Assembly (NCBI GenBank): GCA_029851415.1
Contig: CM056742.1
Location: 93,052,748 to 93,116,747 of the forward strand
Source: Eretmocerus hayati
Lineage: Eukaryota; Arthropoda; Insecta; Hymenoptera; Aphelinidae
Direction of reading: 5' to 3'
DNA length: 64,000 bases
The first letter of the stretch is position 1. Every line of letters starts with the position of its first letter. This document shows positions 1-10,576 of this stretch, in pieces. A program made the position numbers and the translations under genes. The notes under the pieces were generated by a model. It was not told the DNA's origin, made no database searches, and saw nothing but the letters and a program-made list of their open reading frames with translations.

Positions 1-2
1 GC

Positions 3-1916
3 TGGTCAGATTCTAAAACTGTGTTAGACTGGCTAAGAGGTCATCCTTCTCGTTGGGAGTCTTTTGTAGCAAATAGGGTGTCGGAGATTATTGTGGAACT
101 TCCTCAAGCAGAATGGAGGCATGTCAGATCCCAAGATAATGCAGCAGATTTAGCCACTAGAGGTCTTACGGTAGAAGTTTTGAAAGATAGTAGATTATGG
201 TGGCAGGGTCCCGACTGGTTACTTTTAGATACTCAAAGTTGGCCTGATCCAGTTATCCTGAGCGCAGAACAGCAAGTGGCTGCAGCTACGTTGGTTGCTC
301 TTAATGAGAAGAGTCCTTGTGTGTCAGTCCAAGTGTCTACGGCCAAAGATACAGCGGACCCTCACTATTTTGTGTTGTCCAGATTGGAAAAAAGTAGTTC
401 TTTGGCTACCATTGTGCGCAGGCTTGCGTATTTGTATCGTTGGATGTCTCATGCAAAAATTAGTCGAGATAAGCGAATCAATGGGCCGTTCACCTGGAAA
501 GAGCTCTCGGCAGCTCAAGATGCAGTTTGGAGAGGTGTTCAGCTCAGAACTTTTAGCTCTGACTTAGATTGTCTTAAAAAAGGCAAAGAGCTGCCTATCA
601 AAAGTCCATTGCATCGATTGTTGCCATTCTTGTGCGATAAAGGTTTTTTACGGGTACAAGGTCGTCTCCAAAATGCATCTTTGACTTATGATGAGAAACA
701 TCCAATTATTTTGCCTCATAATGATCCGTTGGTTCGCAGATTAGTGGAACAGGTCCACAAAGACACTTTGCATGGAGGAATTCGTCTCATGATGAGTCAC
801 CTACGTCGGAGATATTGGATCACCCACATGGGACGTCTGGTACAGTCAGTCTACAGGCATTGTGTTGAATGTACGAGGCAGAATGGTCAACTGATGCAGC
901 AGCAAATGGGCCCACTTCCTGAAGTGAGACTCACCCCACGGATGCCTTTCGAGGCCACAGGCGTCGATTTTGCAGGTCCTGTATGCATTCGTTTTTCTCC
1001 AGGTCGTGGCGCTAGAAGTACTGAAGGATATATTGCTATTTTCATTTGCATGTTCATCAAGGCTACGCACCTTGAAGTGGTGTCGGATTTAACTTCTGAA
1101 GCTTACCTGGCTGCTTTTCGCCGTTTTACGTCTAGACGTGGTAGAGTGTCTCATATCTATTCTGATAACGCGAAAACTTTCAAAGGTGCAGAAAAGGAAC
1201 TCAAACGATTATTTTCGCAAGCCTCGACTGAGTCCAAAGAACTTACCGCTGAACTTGCTCAAGAGGGTGTCACGTGGCATTACATTCCGCCTCGAGCTCC
1301 GCACTTCGGCGGGCTCTGGGAAGCTGCGGTGCGCAGTTTTAAATATCACCTCAGGCGCGTGGTCGGTGATAGTACTTTAACGTTTGAAGAACTGTCTACA
1401 GTCTGTTCCCAAATTGAGGCATGTTTGAATTCCAGGCCTTTGAGCCCTTTGAGTAGTGATGCATCGGATCCGGTTGCTCTAACTCCAGGCCATTTTTTGA
1501 TTGGGCGGCCTCTCAACGCTTTGCCCGAACCTTATCGTAATATCGATCTTACATCCTCCATACGTTGCAGGTGGACATTACTTGTAAATATGCGCAATGA
1601 TTTTTGGTTGCGCTGGAGGAAAGAGGTTCTACATCAGATGCAACAAAGAAATAAATGGTTGAAAGTGAGAGCGCCAATCAAGGAAGGAGACATTGTCCTG
1701 GTTTCCGATGAGCTGAGCCGACCCACCCAATGGCCCTTAGCTCGAGTCATAAAGTGCCATCCTGGACCAGATGGTATCACTCGAGTAGTTACACTGAAAT
1801 CAGCCACGTCAGAGTTCCGTAGGCCTATAGTCAAGCTGGTCAAATTGCCTACCGAGCCAGATGTGGATGAGGCCTATCAAGAAGGTCGGATAACTCGGGG
1901 ATCAACGTCATCATGA
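3..1916 (+). CDS. BEL/Pao retrotransposon polyprotein, C-terminal part (RNase H tail, integrase, DUF5641-like)
   Basis: The frame is open from base 3, so this is a 5'-truncated polyprotein cut by the window edge. No internal stop occurs in about 637 codons. Residue numbers count from the GTG at base 21. The first residues (WSDSKTVLDW, then RSQDNAADLATRG) match the end of a Pao-type RNase H. A zinc-binding integrase module follows, with histidines near 246 and 252 and a CVEC pair near 281-284. The integrase core has catalytic D316 (GVDF), D382 (YSDN) and E434 (GLWEAA), the DDE spacing of BEL/Pao integrases. From about 517 to 608 lies a DUF5641-like tail (WLRWRKE, KEGDIVLVSDE, WPLARV). In the family, integrase inserts the cDNA into the genome. 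Protease and reverse transcriptase would lie upstream of the window. No env-like frame follows. Confidence 0.93.
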   Translation, partial: WSDSKTVLDWLRGHPSRWESFVANRVSEIIVELPQAEWRHVRSQDNAADLATRGLTVEVLKDSRLWWQGPDWLLLDTQSWPDPVILSAEQQVAAATLVALNEKSPCVSVQVSTAKDTADPHYFVLSRLEKSSSLATIVRRLAYLYRWMSHAKISRDKRINGPFTWKELSAAQDAVWRGVQLRTFSSDLDCLKKGKELPIKSPLHRLLPFLCDKGFLRVQGRLQNASLTYDEKHPIILPHNDPLVRRLVEQVHKDTLHGGIRLMMSHLRRRYWITHMGRLVQSVYRHCVECTRQNGQLMQQQMGPLPEVRLTPRMPFEATGVDFAGPVCIRFSPGRGARSTEGYIAIFICMFIKATHLEVVSDLTSEAYLAAFRRFTSRRGRVSHIYSDNAKTFKGAEKELKRLFSQASTESKELTAELAQEGVTWHYIPPRAPHFGGLWEAAVRSFKYHLRRVVGDSTLTFEELSTVCSQIEACLNSRPLSPLSSDASDPVALTPGHFLIGRPLNALPEPYRNIDLTSSIRCRWTLLVNMRNDFWLRWRKEVLHQMQQRNKWLKVRAPIKEGDIVLVSDELSRPTQWPLARVIKCHPGPDGITRVVTLKSATSEFRRPIVKLVKLPTEPDVDEAYQEGRITRGSTSS

Positions 1917-2508
1917 AGAGCTTCAGATTGATTATGATTTGCACTTATTTCGCGTGCGTTTCGACAAATCACTACACAACTTTCCTCGAGCGTTACACCG
2001 CGAAATATCTGATGTTCGATTGCGTTCCCTTTCTGGTCTTATGATTATTGTAAGGTCGTACTGCCGTTTCGAGTCCCGTTATCATTTCAATTCCCATACT
2101 GAAGCCAAATTGCGATTAACCGGTTGGCGAAAGCTTTGACTGTCAATTTTGTTCCCATATTTGTATCAACTTAGAGTTTGCCCGGAGTACGACTTTTTTC
2201 TTACTTCTTTTGTTGAATTTTCATTGCTGAATCTGAGCTAAATGCTCAAGTCAAATTGTGATCAGCTAGATGGCTATATTGATTTTTTGTAGTGGAGACT
2301 GCTGCGATTTTTGAATTTTGATTTTTTTTTTTCTCTTCTTTCTCCGTCTAGGAAATTCGATATTGAAGTGAATTCTGTTTTTATTACATTTGTCGAATTG
2401 GATCATGAAAGATTTTTTAAATTTATATGTTGGCCCACAGTAATTGAATTGTATTGTGAATGTTAAATTTGTTTGTTTGACCGCTTCGAGCGTTCAAAGT
2501 GGGCGGCA
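1917..2508 (+). other. 3' untranslated region of the BEL/Pao element
   Basis: About 590 bp between the pol stop codon and the putative 3' LTR. It is A+T-rich with T-runs and has no long frame. It ends in a purine-rich stretch (AAAGTGGGCGGCA, to 2508) that could prime plus-strand synthesis. Confidence 0.45.
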
Positions 2509-3010
2509 TGTTCAAATCTGCATATCACCGGCCTCGAGTCGCACGAAGATCGAGGCATCGAGAGTGACAAAGACAGAGCTATGGTGGACATCACCTGATG
2601 TCCACACACACACATATATATATATATCGATTTCAATCGTTAGAAGATTCGAAAAGCCAACGTCTCCATGCTCTCGTTGCTCCGTTATCCCGTGTGCTCC
2701 GGCACTTAGCGCTGGATCGCCGAGCTGGCCGCAGCTCATCCAGCTCGCGCAGTCACCACATTTTGCGCCTCGCGCCGGTGCCGATGTCTTTGTCGCACCC
2801 GTTTTCGCCATTATTTGAATTCACTTTATAGTTCCTCCCAGTGCCGCGACCTCGCGACTTCATCTTATCACACGTGTTCTCACACTTCTTCAGTGATTAA
2901 AGTGCAGTGTTTTAACTAATCACAGTGAGTTATACTTTCGTTTTCCCGAACCCGCAAGAAATCGCTTCCACTTAAATTATCCGATCGCTCGAGAGCATTG
3001 CGCTCAACAG
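2509..3010 (+). repeat. Putative 3' LTR of the BEL/Pao element
   Basis: The segment begins TGTTCAAATC directly after a G-rich purine tract and ends CTCAACA, fitting the TG...CA rule. It contains a (CA)n/(TA)n run near 2600-2625, a GC-rich stretch, an Inr-like TTCAGTG and an ATTAAA poly(A)-like signal near 2897. The partner 5' LTR is outside the window, so both ends are inferred. The right boundary is the weaker one. Confidence 0.4.
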
Positions 3011-3592
3011 TGGTCTTCCGACTCATTTTAAGTAGGTTCAAGGACACCGTGCTCTCCTAACTTGATCTCCTGAATGCTGAATATCTACCTCGAAAAGATG
3101 ACAGAGAAAAAGAGAGGATGGCGAGCGGAAGGTGTGACAGCAGGGCTTGATTAAATTGGTGTCCGTTCAGTTTTGCATGGCTGCTTTGGAGTTGTGGAAA
3201 CAAGCATTTGACACGGATAAACAACAAATCACGACAAAAAGGAGGAAACAAACTGATTAACAATTGCAACTTTGGTTTGGGAGAAAACTCCATTAAGCAC
3301 GTCAAATCAACTTGGGGATACAATTCGGAAAATGATCAAGGTGTACAAACGGAGTAACGTCAATGTTTCCCGAATGTGTCATATTACGATCTGAACATTA
3401 ATAATCTTCATGTGCATTTTTTTACTTTCTGCAGTTCTCAGGACTCAAATTGCTTGCACAAATTACTTCAACTTTTCTTCGGATCGATGATTCAAAAATC
3501 GTGTCTCAAAAGATGTTTCGTATGAATCGATGCATCAAGATAAGAGAGATGTCTTCGAGCGGCTATACTTCAGAGCTATAATATTCATGCGA
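3011..3592. other. Intergenic, no feature recognised
   Basis: This interval separates the BEL element from the next LTR element. Only chance frames are present and no inverted or tandem repeat was seen. Confidence 0.5.
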
Positions 3593-3596
3593 GAAT

Positions 3597-4431
3597 TGTG
3601 ACGGTTGAGTAGATAATCTCAACCATCATCTCTCTCTCCTGTTCCTAATCAATGTAATCATATAACTTTCTTACAGAATGTAGCAGAGCATCCGAGGAGA
3701 GAGCAGTAAGTTATACATGTAAGAGAGAGAGAGAGACAGTAAAATCACGCGTTTGTCGCGAATCCATCAACCTTTAGAATCGCCGCACCGCGCCCCTCGT
3801 GTCCAAGCTAATCAGCTGACCGGCATCGCGCGTTGCGCCAAATTCAGACTCTGTTCGCCCGTCCTACCGAGCAGACCATGTGGCCGCGATCGGAGCAATA
3901 TCCCGCGCTTTCCGCAATTTCCTCGTGCCCGCGCCGCGTGTGCACCAGCTCCTGATCAAATACCCTGGCGACGTGCTCGAGAGGATGATTGTCCGGCGGT
4001 CCAGATCAACCTTGCGTGCGACCGATACCTGCGTCCTGGACATCGTCCGATTAGAACAATTATTATCATGCGAGCGGCCGATAGCCAATATATAATTTGT
4101 GAGTACAGCCTTGAATTGCTCTCTCTCTGTTTGGGGCTTCACCCTTTGCTCTCTTCGTGCTCGCGTTCGATGTGCTCGTATGCACCATGTTTATTTATTG
4201 AATAAATCCTACCATTATTATTTATCTTAAAATCATGTTTTGTTATTTGGCGCGCTCCATACCCAATCTCTCTCGCGCGCAATAGCAGCAATATATACAT
4301 CTATATGGATATGCAGTAGTAGCAGCAGATGCAGAGTTCCAGTTACAATTATTATATACAAATTTGCTGGGCATTGCACACAGCCCAGCATGTGCGGCTA
4401 AATTAACTAGGCAAATCTAGCAGCCGTCACA
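3597..4431 (+). repeat. 5' LTR (835 bp)
   Basis: Starts TGTGACGGTTG and ends GCAGCCGTCACA; the 8-bp termini TGTGACGG/CCGTCACA are perfect inverted repeats. It carries a (GA)n run near 3724-3736, a GC-rich central part that yields chance frames on both strands, a TATATAA box (4089) and AATAAA (4201). Differences from the 3' LTR are seen near 3772 (A/T) and 3908 (T/C). Confidence 0.95.
4089..4095 (+). promoter_or_regulatory. TATA box in the 5' LTR
   Basis: TATATAA lies about 110 bp upstream of the LTR poly(A) signal. This spacing fits a U3 promoter with a short R region. The same box in the 3' LTR is at 9902. Confidence 0.5.
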
Positions 4432-4842
4432 TTGGCGCCCAGACATAAAATTCCTAATATCAATCAAATTCATTCTCCTGCAAGCTCTCTGCAAATTTTT
4501 CTTCCTTCAAATTCGGGGTTTTTTCCCATTTCGTGCGTCACATTGGCGCCAAGAGCAAAGTTCCCCAAAATTCAATTAAAATCAGTTTGTGTGCGTCACA
4601 TTTGCGCCCAGAAAAATAACTCTGAAATCTGATTAATCAATTAATTCGCTGTGCGTCACGTTGGCGCCAAACGAAAAGAACTCTAAAAATCATCAAATCA
4701 TTCAAAAATTATCTTCTCTGCGCATTCAAATGTATACGTTGCAATTTAAATTTTTGTTGTATTGTGCGCGTCACATCGGTGCCCAGAGAGGAATTCACCA
4801 AAATCTCTGTGAAATTATATCGCGTGCGTCACATTGGCGTCC
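4426..4842 (+). repeat. Six-copy array of the LTR-end/primer-site junction
   Basis: The junction GTCACATTGGCGCCC at 4426 is followed by related copies of GTGCGTCACATTGGCGCC at 4533, 4591 (TTTGCGCCC), 4651 (GTTGGCGCC), 4764 (ATCGGTGCCC) and 4824 (ATTGGCGTCC). Measured from GTCA, spacings are 111, 58, 60, 115 and 58 bp, close to multiples of 58. Each copy is followed by A-rich text containing AAAATTC or AAATC motifs. Only the first copy directly follows a full LTR. Confidence 0.8.
4432..4449 (+). other. Primer binding site of the LTR element
   Basis: TTGGCGCCCAGACATAAA starts at the first base after the LTR. TGGCGCC is the core of primer-binding sites in many Gypsy-type elements that use a tRNA 3' end. 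The particular tRNA is not resolvable here because the match beyond TGGCGCCC is unclear. Confidence 0.65.
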
Positions 4843-6275
4843 GATCAAAAAATCCCAAAATCAATCCAATTCATCCTGCTGCTGCAAATCAAAAAATTTT
4901 TCCTTTTCAAATCGAAATTCAAATATATTAGTCTGCTGCACCGAGAGAGTTGGATATTAGAGTCGTCGGTGAGCGAATTAGATACATGTGTGTGAGTGTC
5001 GCGCGATCGGAATCTAAGCCCAGTGCGAAGGGGCGGAAAGTAAACAAAGTCGCGGTCAGACGTTAGCTCGCGTTTCGAACGATTTTATGTCCGAAAAATT
5101 TTATCATAGGAGTGAGAGAGATAGACAATCGAATCGTCCGATATATAGCCTCTCATACTCTTTAAAGTATTACTGTAGTGATTATGCAGTAATGAATATG
5201 AACAATGTGTAGTGCAATTGATGCGTGAATCAGTGAGTGCACAGGCCAATGCGTGGCATAAGATGAGCATACGCGTATATATAGGTATAGTGTAGTGCGT
5301 ATGTATTGAGTAGAGTGATATACAATCGTGCGTATATATAGTTACAGCACAGTGTGCAGTGTATGAAAATAGTTATGACTTGATGTCAGCGGATATCAAG
5401 AGTGTATCAAATTCCCCGAAAATTCGCGAATCAAGTGCGACAGAGTCTCCGGGTGATATATATACGATCGTCCGAATTGAATTGAAAATTTTTTCAAATT
5501 TTTGGCCCCTGTGAAAGCGCAAATCAGCTTATTTTCGTCCGATTTGGATTAGAAAAATTGATTTAAAATTAGTAACAATAATATCCACTCCGTATAACTT
5601 GTCTTTTGTACAAAAAAAGAATCGAGTGTGAAATCAAATTATTTTTATTTTTGCATAAACGAAACGGTCAAATCATGGACTTTCGTAGATATTATCGTCC
5701 GAAAAATCGTAAAATCCCTGTATGTATGAGAAAATGTATGCTAGCATGTGTATGGGATAGCGTTCGAGTAAATACTCAATTCACGTGCCATTCAAATAAA
5801 ATCATCGACCGTTCCTGAAATCGAATTCGTACAATCGAAATGTACAAGTGTGACTTTATAAGTACCAAAATCAACATTGACAAATTTGATAATCAACTGA
5901 AAATGTAAAATATTGCCAATTTCCAATCAAATTTGAATTAATCGTTCCGAAAATTTGAAAATTCCTCAATTTCTAGAATCAAATCATGAATATGAGTTCT
6001 AATTCGAAATCATTTTATAAAATTTTTTTGATGAATTAAATCAATCTTTTTTGTCGCAATTGTGAATCTTTCTCGAAGAACAAGCCGATTATTTAGTGTA
6101 GTCTGGTTGGTCATGCTTAGTTCGCAGACTGGAGACACCGTCCTCAATCTCTGTGTTCAAGATACAATCGACTCGAATTGAATATTTCTGGTCAATGTTT
6201 TGACAGTCAGGTGATCGATTGAGAAATTCAAAACAATCTTTTACAATTCTTGTAGCCAATTTTCTTTCTGCCATT
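4843..6275 (+). other. Leader of the LTR element
   Basis: About 1.4 kb of A+T-rich untranslated leader between the junction array and the ORF start. No long frame, splice-site pair or stable hairpin was recognised with confidence. A leader this long is unusual and may hold packaging signals. This is an inference. Confidence 0.45.
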
Positions 6276-8489
6276 ATGAATCCTAATATTACAAATTCAG
6301 AGGATTTACCCTCATTATTGGAATATATTACTAGTCTTTCGGACGATGAATGGCAAATTATGCTCACGAAGCTTGAGCTAAAAAATATCACATTGCCACG
6401 TTTATTGCGACGCCTCGCGGGCAATTATGAAATCAATGATTTTGTCGAAAATAAAAATTTCCATAGCGACGCTGCGCTTAGAAGTCATCGAGATGCGATG
6501 CTCAATGAATGGGTGATAGACTTCAAGAGTCGATTATCGCGTAATCAAGAAAGTGAGACATCCGCGCGCGCGCAAATTACCATCACTACCAACCAGCAGA
6601 AGGATTACCATGGATTACATCAACCTGACAATTTTAGTCAAAGTTCCCTCACACCTTCGAATTCAACTTCGAATGAAATTCATGATAAAAATTTTGACCA
6701 ATCAGGATTAGATCCCCTTTGTGCAAATAGTCGCACGTACTCGTTTTCAAAGCACGAGTCTGCAACAAATGTGCAAATCATTTCTACCCCCATAACGGAG
6801 TCTGATCACCTCCGGGGGAGGGGAGATCCGCGTTGTCCAAATTTTTCTTCGGACGAGAGTCGAAATATCCAAATACCTTATTATAATTCTTCATCAAATT
6901 ATGATTCATCAGAGCAAAGACCTTATTCGTCTGTATTGGCGGAAATTCACACTGCTCAATCAAACGCAATTTTTGATCCATCGCCAGTCGTTGGACTTGA
7001 CTATGTCGACCAATTCGGGCATGAGTGGCGTGAGCCATGGTGGATACGCTCGAATCATCATTTTGATTTCTCAAAATCCCAATCACAGTGCCAAGTTACG
7101 CCTAATCGTGCACACTATTCAGTCAAAAATTCCATCTTTCCCCGGAAGAATCACGCAGTTGCAGTACTTCCGAATAACTCCTTGGACAATATTATCATCC
7201 GAATCCCGTTTGCTACATATAGCAGTTATAAAAACAGAAAATCATCATCTTTCAATGGACCAATCAATTCACAATCCTGTCATGCATTAGACTTCTATTT
7301 AGCAAACCATCGAAGCCTATTATATCGCTTGCCATCAAGCCAATCAGCACAATCACTCGTGCGGGCTGAATTGCAATTTACAAATGTCAATTTGTGCAAT
7401 AGATTCTCAATTTATGTCGAGAACGTTCTCTGCGACCGATTTTTGGTAGCAAATTTGGCACATGCCCCTGAAAAAATTCCTGAGTCTTGCAAATTCATAC
7501 TGACAAAGAGCGAGATGGGCCCTTCAAGCTCTTCATCTGTCAAATCAGCTGCTCAGAATTCATACATCAAGGAGGCAATTTTTACATCTCATGACATGGC
7601 TGATAATGCTAGATCAGAAAATCAACATTCTAATGACTTGGATCCATCTGTAGTCCACATTCCAGAGATCAATCTCGCAGAAGCAAATGAGCACATCATC
7701 GGACTTGATTTTCCTCGTTCGTTTGATGAACACAATTATCTCGTTTCTAAAATGATCGAGACGGACAGTAATGCTCACGAGCGCCTAATGCAGACAGATC
7801 ATTCTGATCAAACTTTTGATTCAATTACGACCATAGCGCAAGGAGTAAATCAGTCTCTGAGACCATCATGCTCCAAATTCCCATCAGCGCATCAACATCT
7901 ATTTTCAACATCTATGGGTATATTGCCAAATACAAATGCGTGCATGAATTACGCGTTCTCTGCGCACAAAATGTACAAGAGAGACGGTCACAGTCATTTG
8001 ACCGAATCAATTCAAAATGTTCGTATTCGAAATGTCTCACTGCACCGGATTATGTTTTCCACGCAGACTGAGTCGTTCGGCGACCGCATTTCTGAAAATC
8101 TTCTTCAGATGGACAATAACTGTTCGTCCGAGTTACAGTCAAGAAGGATTCATTTTGCTAGCATAACTGAGCAATCGCAAATGATTCCAAGAGGACTTCT
8201 GAGGTCATTTCGACCGAGGCATGTCAATCTGACCGACTTAGAACGAGAGGCTGGTCCTGGAGGAGGAGAATTTCATCAAACCAAGGTGCAGGAGCAATCA
8301 GTACGAGAGGATGACGTCCGTGTATCACAAACCAAAGCTAAGATCGACACTATTCCTGCGGAAGATTCATCGATGGACGGCGACGGGTGTGTGCGCGCGA
8401 GTCTCACTCGGTGTGTGTTGTGTCCGTTCGACTTTGCGCCGATCAGTAATATTGCTGACAAGACTTTTTCAGTGAAGTGTAAGATTTAG
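6276..8489 (+). CDS. Orphan ORF of the LTR element (737 aa, gag-like by position only)
   Basis: The first ATG in the long open frame is at 6276, beginning MNPNITNSEDL; upstream in-frame codons have no ATG. The frame runs 737 codons without a stop inside a recently inserted element, so it is probably still under selection or only recently inactive. The protein is hydrophilic and rich in Ser, Asn, His and Gln. The first roughly 100 residues look helical and charged (SLSDDEWQIML, LPRLLRRLAGNY), the centre is low-complexity, and the C-terminus has NLTDLEREAGPGGGEF and two close cysteines (RCVLCPF). I see no CCHC knuckle, DTG/DSG protease site, YxDD motif or DDE integrase. It sits where gag belongs, so a structural or nucleic-acid-binding role in mobilisation is plausible, but no family was recognised. 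Confidence 0.7.
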   Translation: MNPNITNSEDLPSLLEYITSLSDDEWQIMLTKLELKNITLPRLLRRLAGNYEINDFVENKNFHSDAALRSHRDAMLNEWVIDFKSRLSRNQESETSARAQITITTNQQKDYHGLHQPDNFSQSSLTPSNSTSNEIHDKNFDQSGLDPLCANSRTYSFSKHESATNVQIISTPITESDHLRGRGDPRCPNFSSDESRNIQIPYYNSSSNYDSSEQRPYSSVLAEIHTAQSNAIFDPSPVVGLDYVDQFGHEWREPWWIRSNHHFDFSKSQSQCQVTPNRAHYSVKNSIFPRKNHAVAVLPNNSLDNIIIRIPFATYSSYKNRKSSSFNGPINSQSCHALDFYLANHRSLLYRLPSSQSAQSLVRAELQFTNVNLCNRFSIYVENVLCDRFLVANLAHAPEKIPESCKFILTKSEMGPSSSSSVKSAAQNSYIKEAIFTSHDMADNARSENQHSNDLDPSVVHIPEINLAEANEHIIGLDFPRSFDEHNYLVSKMIETDSNAHERLMQTDHSDQTFDSITTIAQGVNQSLRPSCSKFPSAHQHLFSTSMGILPNTNACMNYAFSAHKMYKRDGHSHLTESIQNVRIRNVSLHRIMFSTQTESFGDRISENLLQMDNNCSSELQSRRIHFASITEQSQMIPRGLLRSFRPRHVNLTDLEREAGPGGGEFHQTKVQEQSVREDDVRVSQTKAKIDTIPAEDSSMDGDGCVRASLTRCVLCPFDFAPISNIADKTFSVKCKI

Positions 8490-9409
8490 TTTTTTTTTCG
8501 ATTGAGAAAAATTTAGTATTACAATCGAATTACTATCGTTAGCTAGGTCAATCGATCGATAATTATTATTTTTATTCTGCATTGTTTTGTCTGTCAAATT
8601 TTCTAGCCATGTTACTTTCCCCATCACTTCATACCAATGTGCCCGTTGAAATCAATAAGATAGGTTTCCGGCCGATCCGTAGAAGAGTGGATGGATGATA
8701 TTAGTACATAAGGAATGCTATTTTTGTAGAATATTTTCAGGTCTACGACTGATCAGTTATTCGTATTTATTTATTCCTTAAAATTTCTTCACATTAGACG
8801 TCGATAATCAGTACAAGACGTACGATTTGAGTATAATTCTGATTCTCATCATCGAAATCTAAATTTTGATACTGTTTTCTTTTTTCTGTATCATTTCAAT
8901 TAGTTATACCAGTGTAATTCTTCTCAAGCACAAATTACATTATATTTATCTTTTGATAAGGATAATTCCATCATTCTTTCAATAATCCGATTTGGACAAT
9001 TATTCATGTTTTATTGTCATTATTGTAAATCAATCAATTCTTTTGTTTTCAAAAATCGACCAAAGACTTGAGTAGTCTATTCGTACGATTCAAGTACAAT
9101 CATTTGTAATCTAGAGTTTGAATGGATGGATGTTAGCGATAAGTCTAAATTTTCCGTTCAAGAGAGCAATCGAGTGACTTTATTAGAATCACGATCATTC
9201 ATTTAATTCAGCCTTTCCTTTAGAAAATTCCTTTTCAATCTCATCTTTCACATTTTTCGTAAAGAATTTACAATTTTCTTTTCTCAATTTCAATTGTCAA
9301 ACCAGTCTACGTTGATTTCGGACAATTCCATTCCATCCATGGCCCAGATAGAGAGAGAATATTTCTCGAGCTGCTACGCCATCCGGCTAAACAGCGTCTG
9401 GGGGAGGGG
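8490..9409 (+). other. 3' untranslated region and polypurine tract of the LTR element
   Basis: About 900 bp of A+T-rich sequence with no long frame. It ends at GGGGGAGGGG (about 9400-9409) directly abutting the 3' LTR, the expected plus-strand primer. Confidence 0.75.
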
Positions 9410-10244
9410 TGTGACGGTTGAGTAGATAATCTCAACCATCATCTCTCTCTCCTGTTCCTAATCAATGTAATCATATAACTTTCTTACAGAATGTAGCAGA
9501 GCATCCGAGGAGAGAGCAGTAAGTTATACATGTAAGAGAGAGAGAGAGACAGTAAAATCACGCGTTTGTCGCGAATCCATCATCCTTTAGAATCGCCGCA
9601 CCGCGCCCCTCGTGTCCAAGCTAATCAGCTGACCGGCATCGCGCGTTGCGCCAAATTCAGACTCTGTTCGCCCGTCCTACCGAGCAGACCATGTGGCCGC
9701 GATCGGAGCAATATCCCGCGCTCTCCGCAATTTCCTCGTGCCCGCGCCGCGTGTGCACCAGCTCCTGATCAAATACCCTGGCGACGTGCTCGAGAGGATG
9801 ATTGTCCGGCGGTCCAGATCAACCTTGCGTGCGACCGATACCTGCGTCCTGGACATCGTCCGATTAGAACAATTATTATCATGCGAGCGGCCGATAGCCA
9901 ATATATAATTTGTGAGTACAGCCTTGAATTGCTCTCTCTCTGTTTGGGGCTTCACCCTTTGCTCTCTTCGTGCTCGCGTTCGATGTGCTCGTATGCACCA
10001 TGTTTATTTATTGAATAAATCCTACCATTATTATTTATCTTAAAATCATGTTTTGTTATTTGGCGCGCTCCATACCCAATCTCTCTCGCGCGCAATAGCA
10101 GCAATATATACATCTATATGGATATGCAGTAGTAGCAGCAGATGCAGAGTTCCAGTTACAATTATTATATACAAATTTGCTGGGCATTGCACACAGCCCA
10201 GCATGTGCGGCTAAATTAACTAGGCAAATCTAGCAGCCGTCACA
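9410..10244 (+). repeat. 3' LTR (835 bp)
   Basis: Same length and termini as the LTR at 3597-4431. Two base differences were seen. The TATATAA is at 9902 and AATAAA at 10014. It is followed by GAAT, the second half of the target duplication. Confidence 0.95.
10014..10019 (+). terminator. LTR poly(A) signal
   Basis: AATAAA in TTATTGAATAAATCC, placed downstream of the LTR TATA box as expected for the element's 3' end formation. The identical hexamer in the 5' LTR is at 4201. Confidence 0.5.
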
Positions 10245-10576
10245 GAATAAAATTGCACATTGGAAATTGCAGCTCCACAGCCTGCAAATATCACAAGTAT
10301 AAGCAATTTACAGCAACCGTCCGATATATTCCGATATATTCGGCTAAAAAATTAAGAATCATTTGCCGCGTGACCTTCCAAATTTTGCTATGGGTGCGCC
10401 AGGATCGTCTAGGTTCTCGGCAAGAAATGTCAAGCAGAGATGCGCACAAAGTGTTTTTCGTTATGAACAGGTCTTTGTTGGTATTGTGGCCGGGATTCTG
10501 GATCTTTTACGTCCTAAATTGGATCCACTTCTTTGTTGCTATGCGATCAAAAATTCGAAAGAGCCATAAGATCACA

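Larger units (their letters stand above)
3593..10248 (+). mobile_element. Complete non-autonomous LTR retrotransposon with orphan ORF
   Basis: Two direct 835-bp LTRs (3597-4431 and 9410-10244) both begin TGTGACGG and end CCGTCACA. They differ at only two positions that I could find. GAAT occurs immediately before the 5' LTR (3593-3596) and after the 3' LTR (10245-10248), a 4-bp target site duplication. A TTGGCGCCC primer-binding-like sequence abuts the 5' LTR and a GGGGGAGGGG polypurine tract abuts the 3' LTR. The interior is about 5 kb and has one long ORF (6276-8489). No reverse transcriptase, integrase, protease or zinc knuckle is visible, so the element must depend on enzymes supplied in trans. 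The 4-bp duplication and TGGCGCC primer site suggest Gypsy/Ty3-type machinery. This is an inference. Confidence 0.9.

Noticed and set aside
3753..4205. 150-codon frame in the 5' LTR, repeated at 9566-10018
   Set aside because: It lies wholly inside the LTR, overlaps opposite-strand frames, and exists twice only because the LTR is duplicated.
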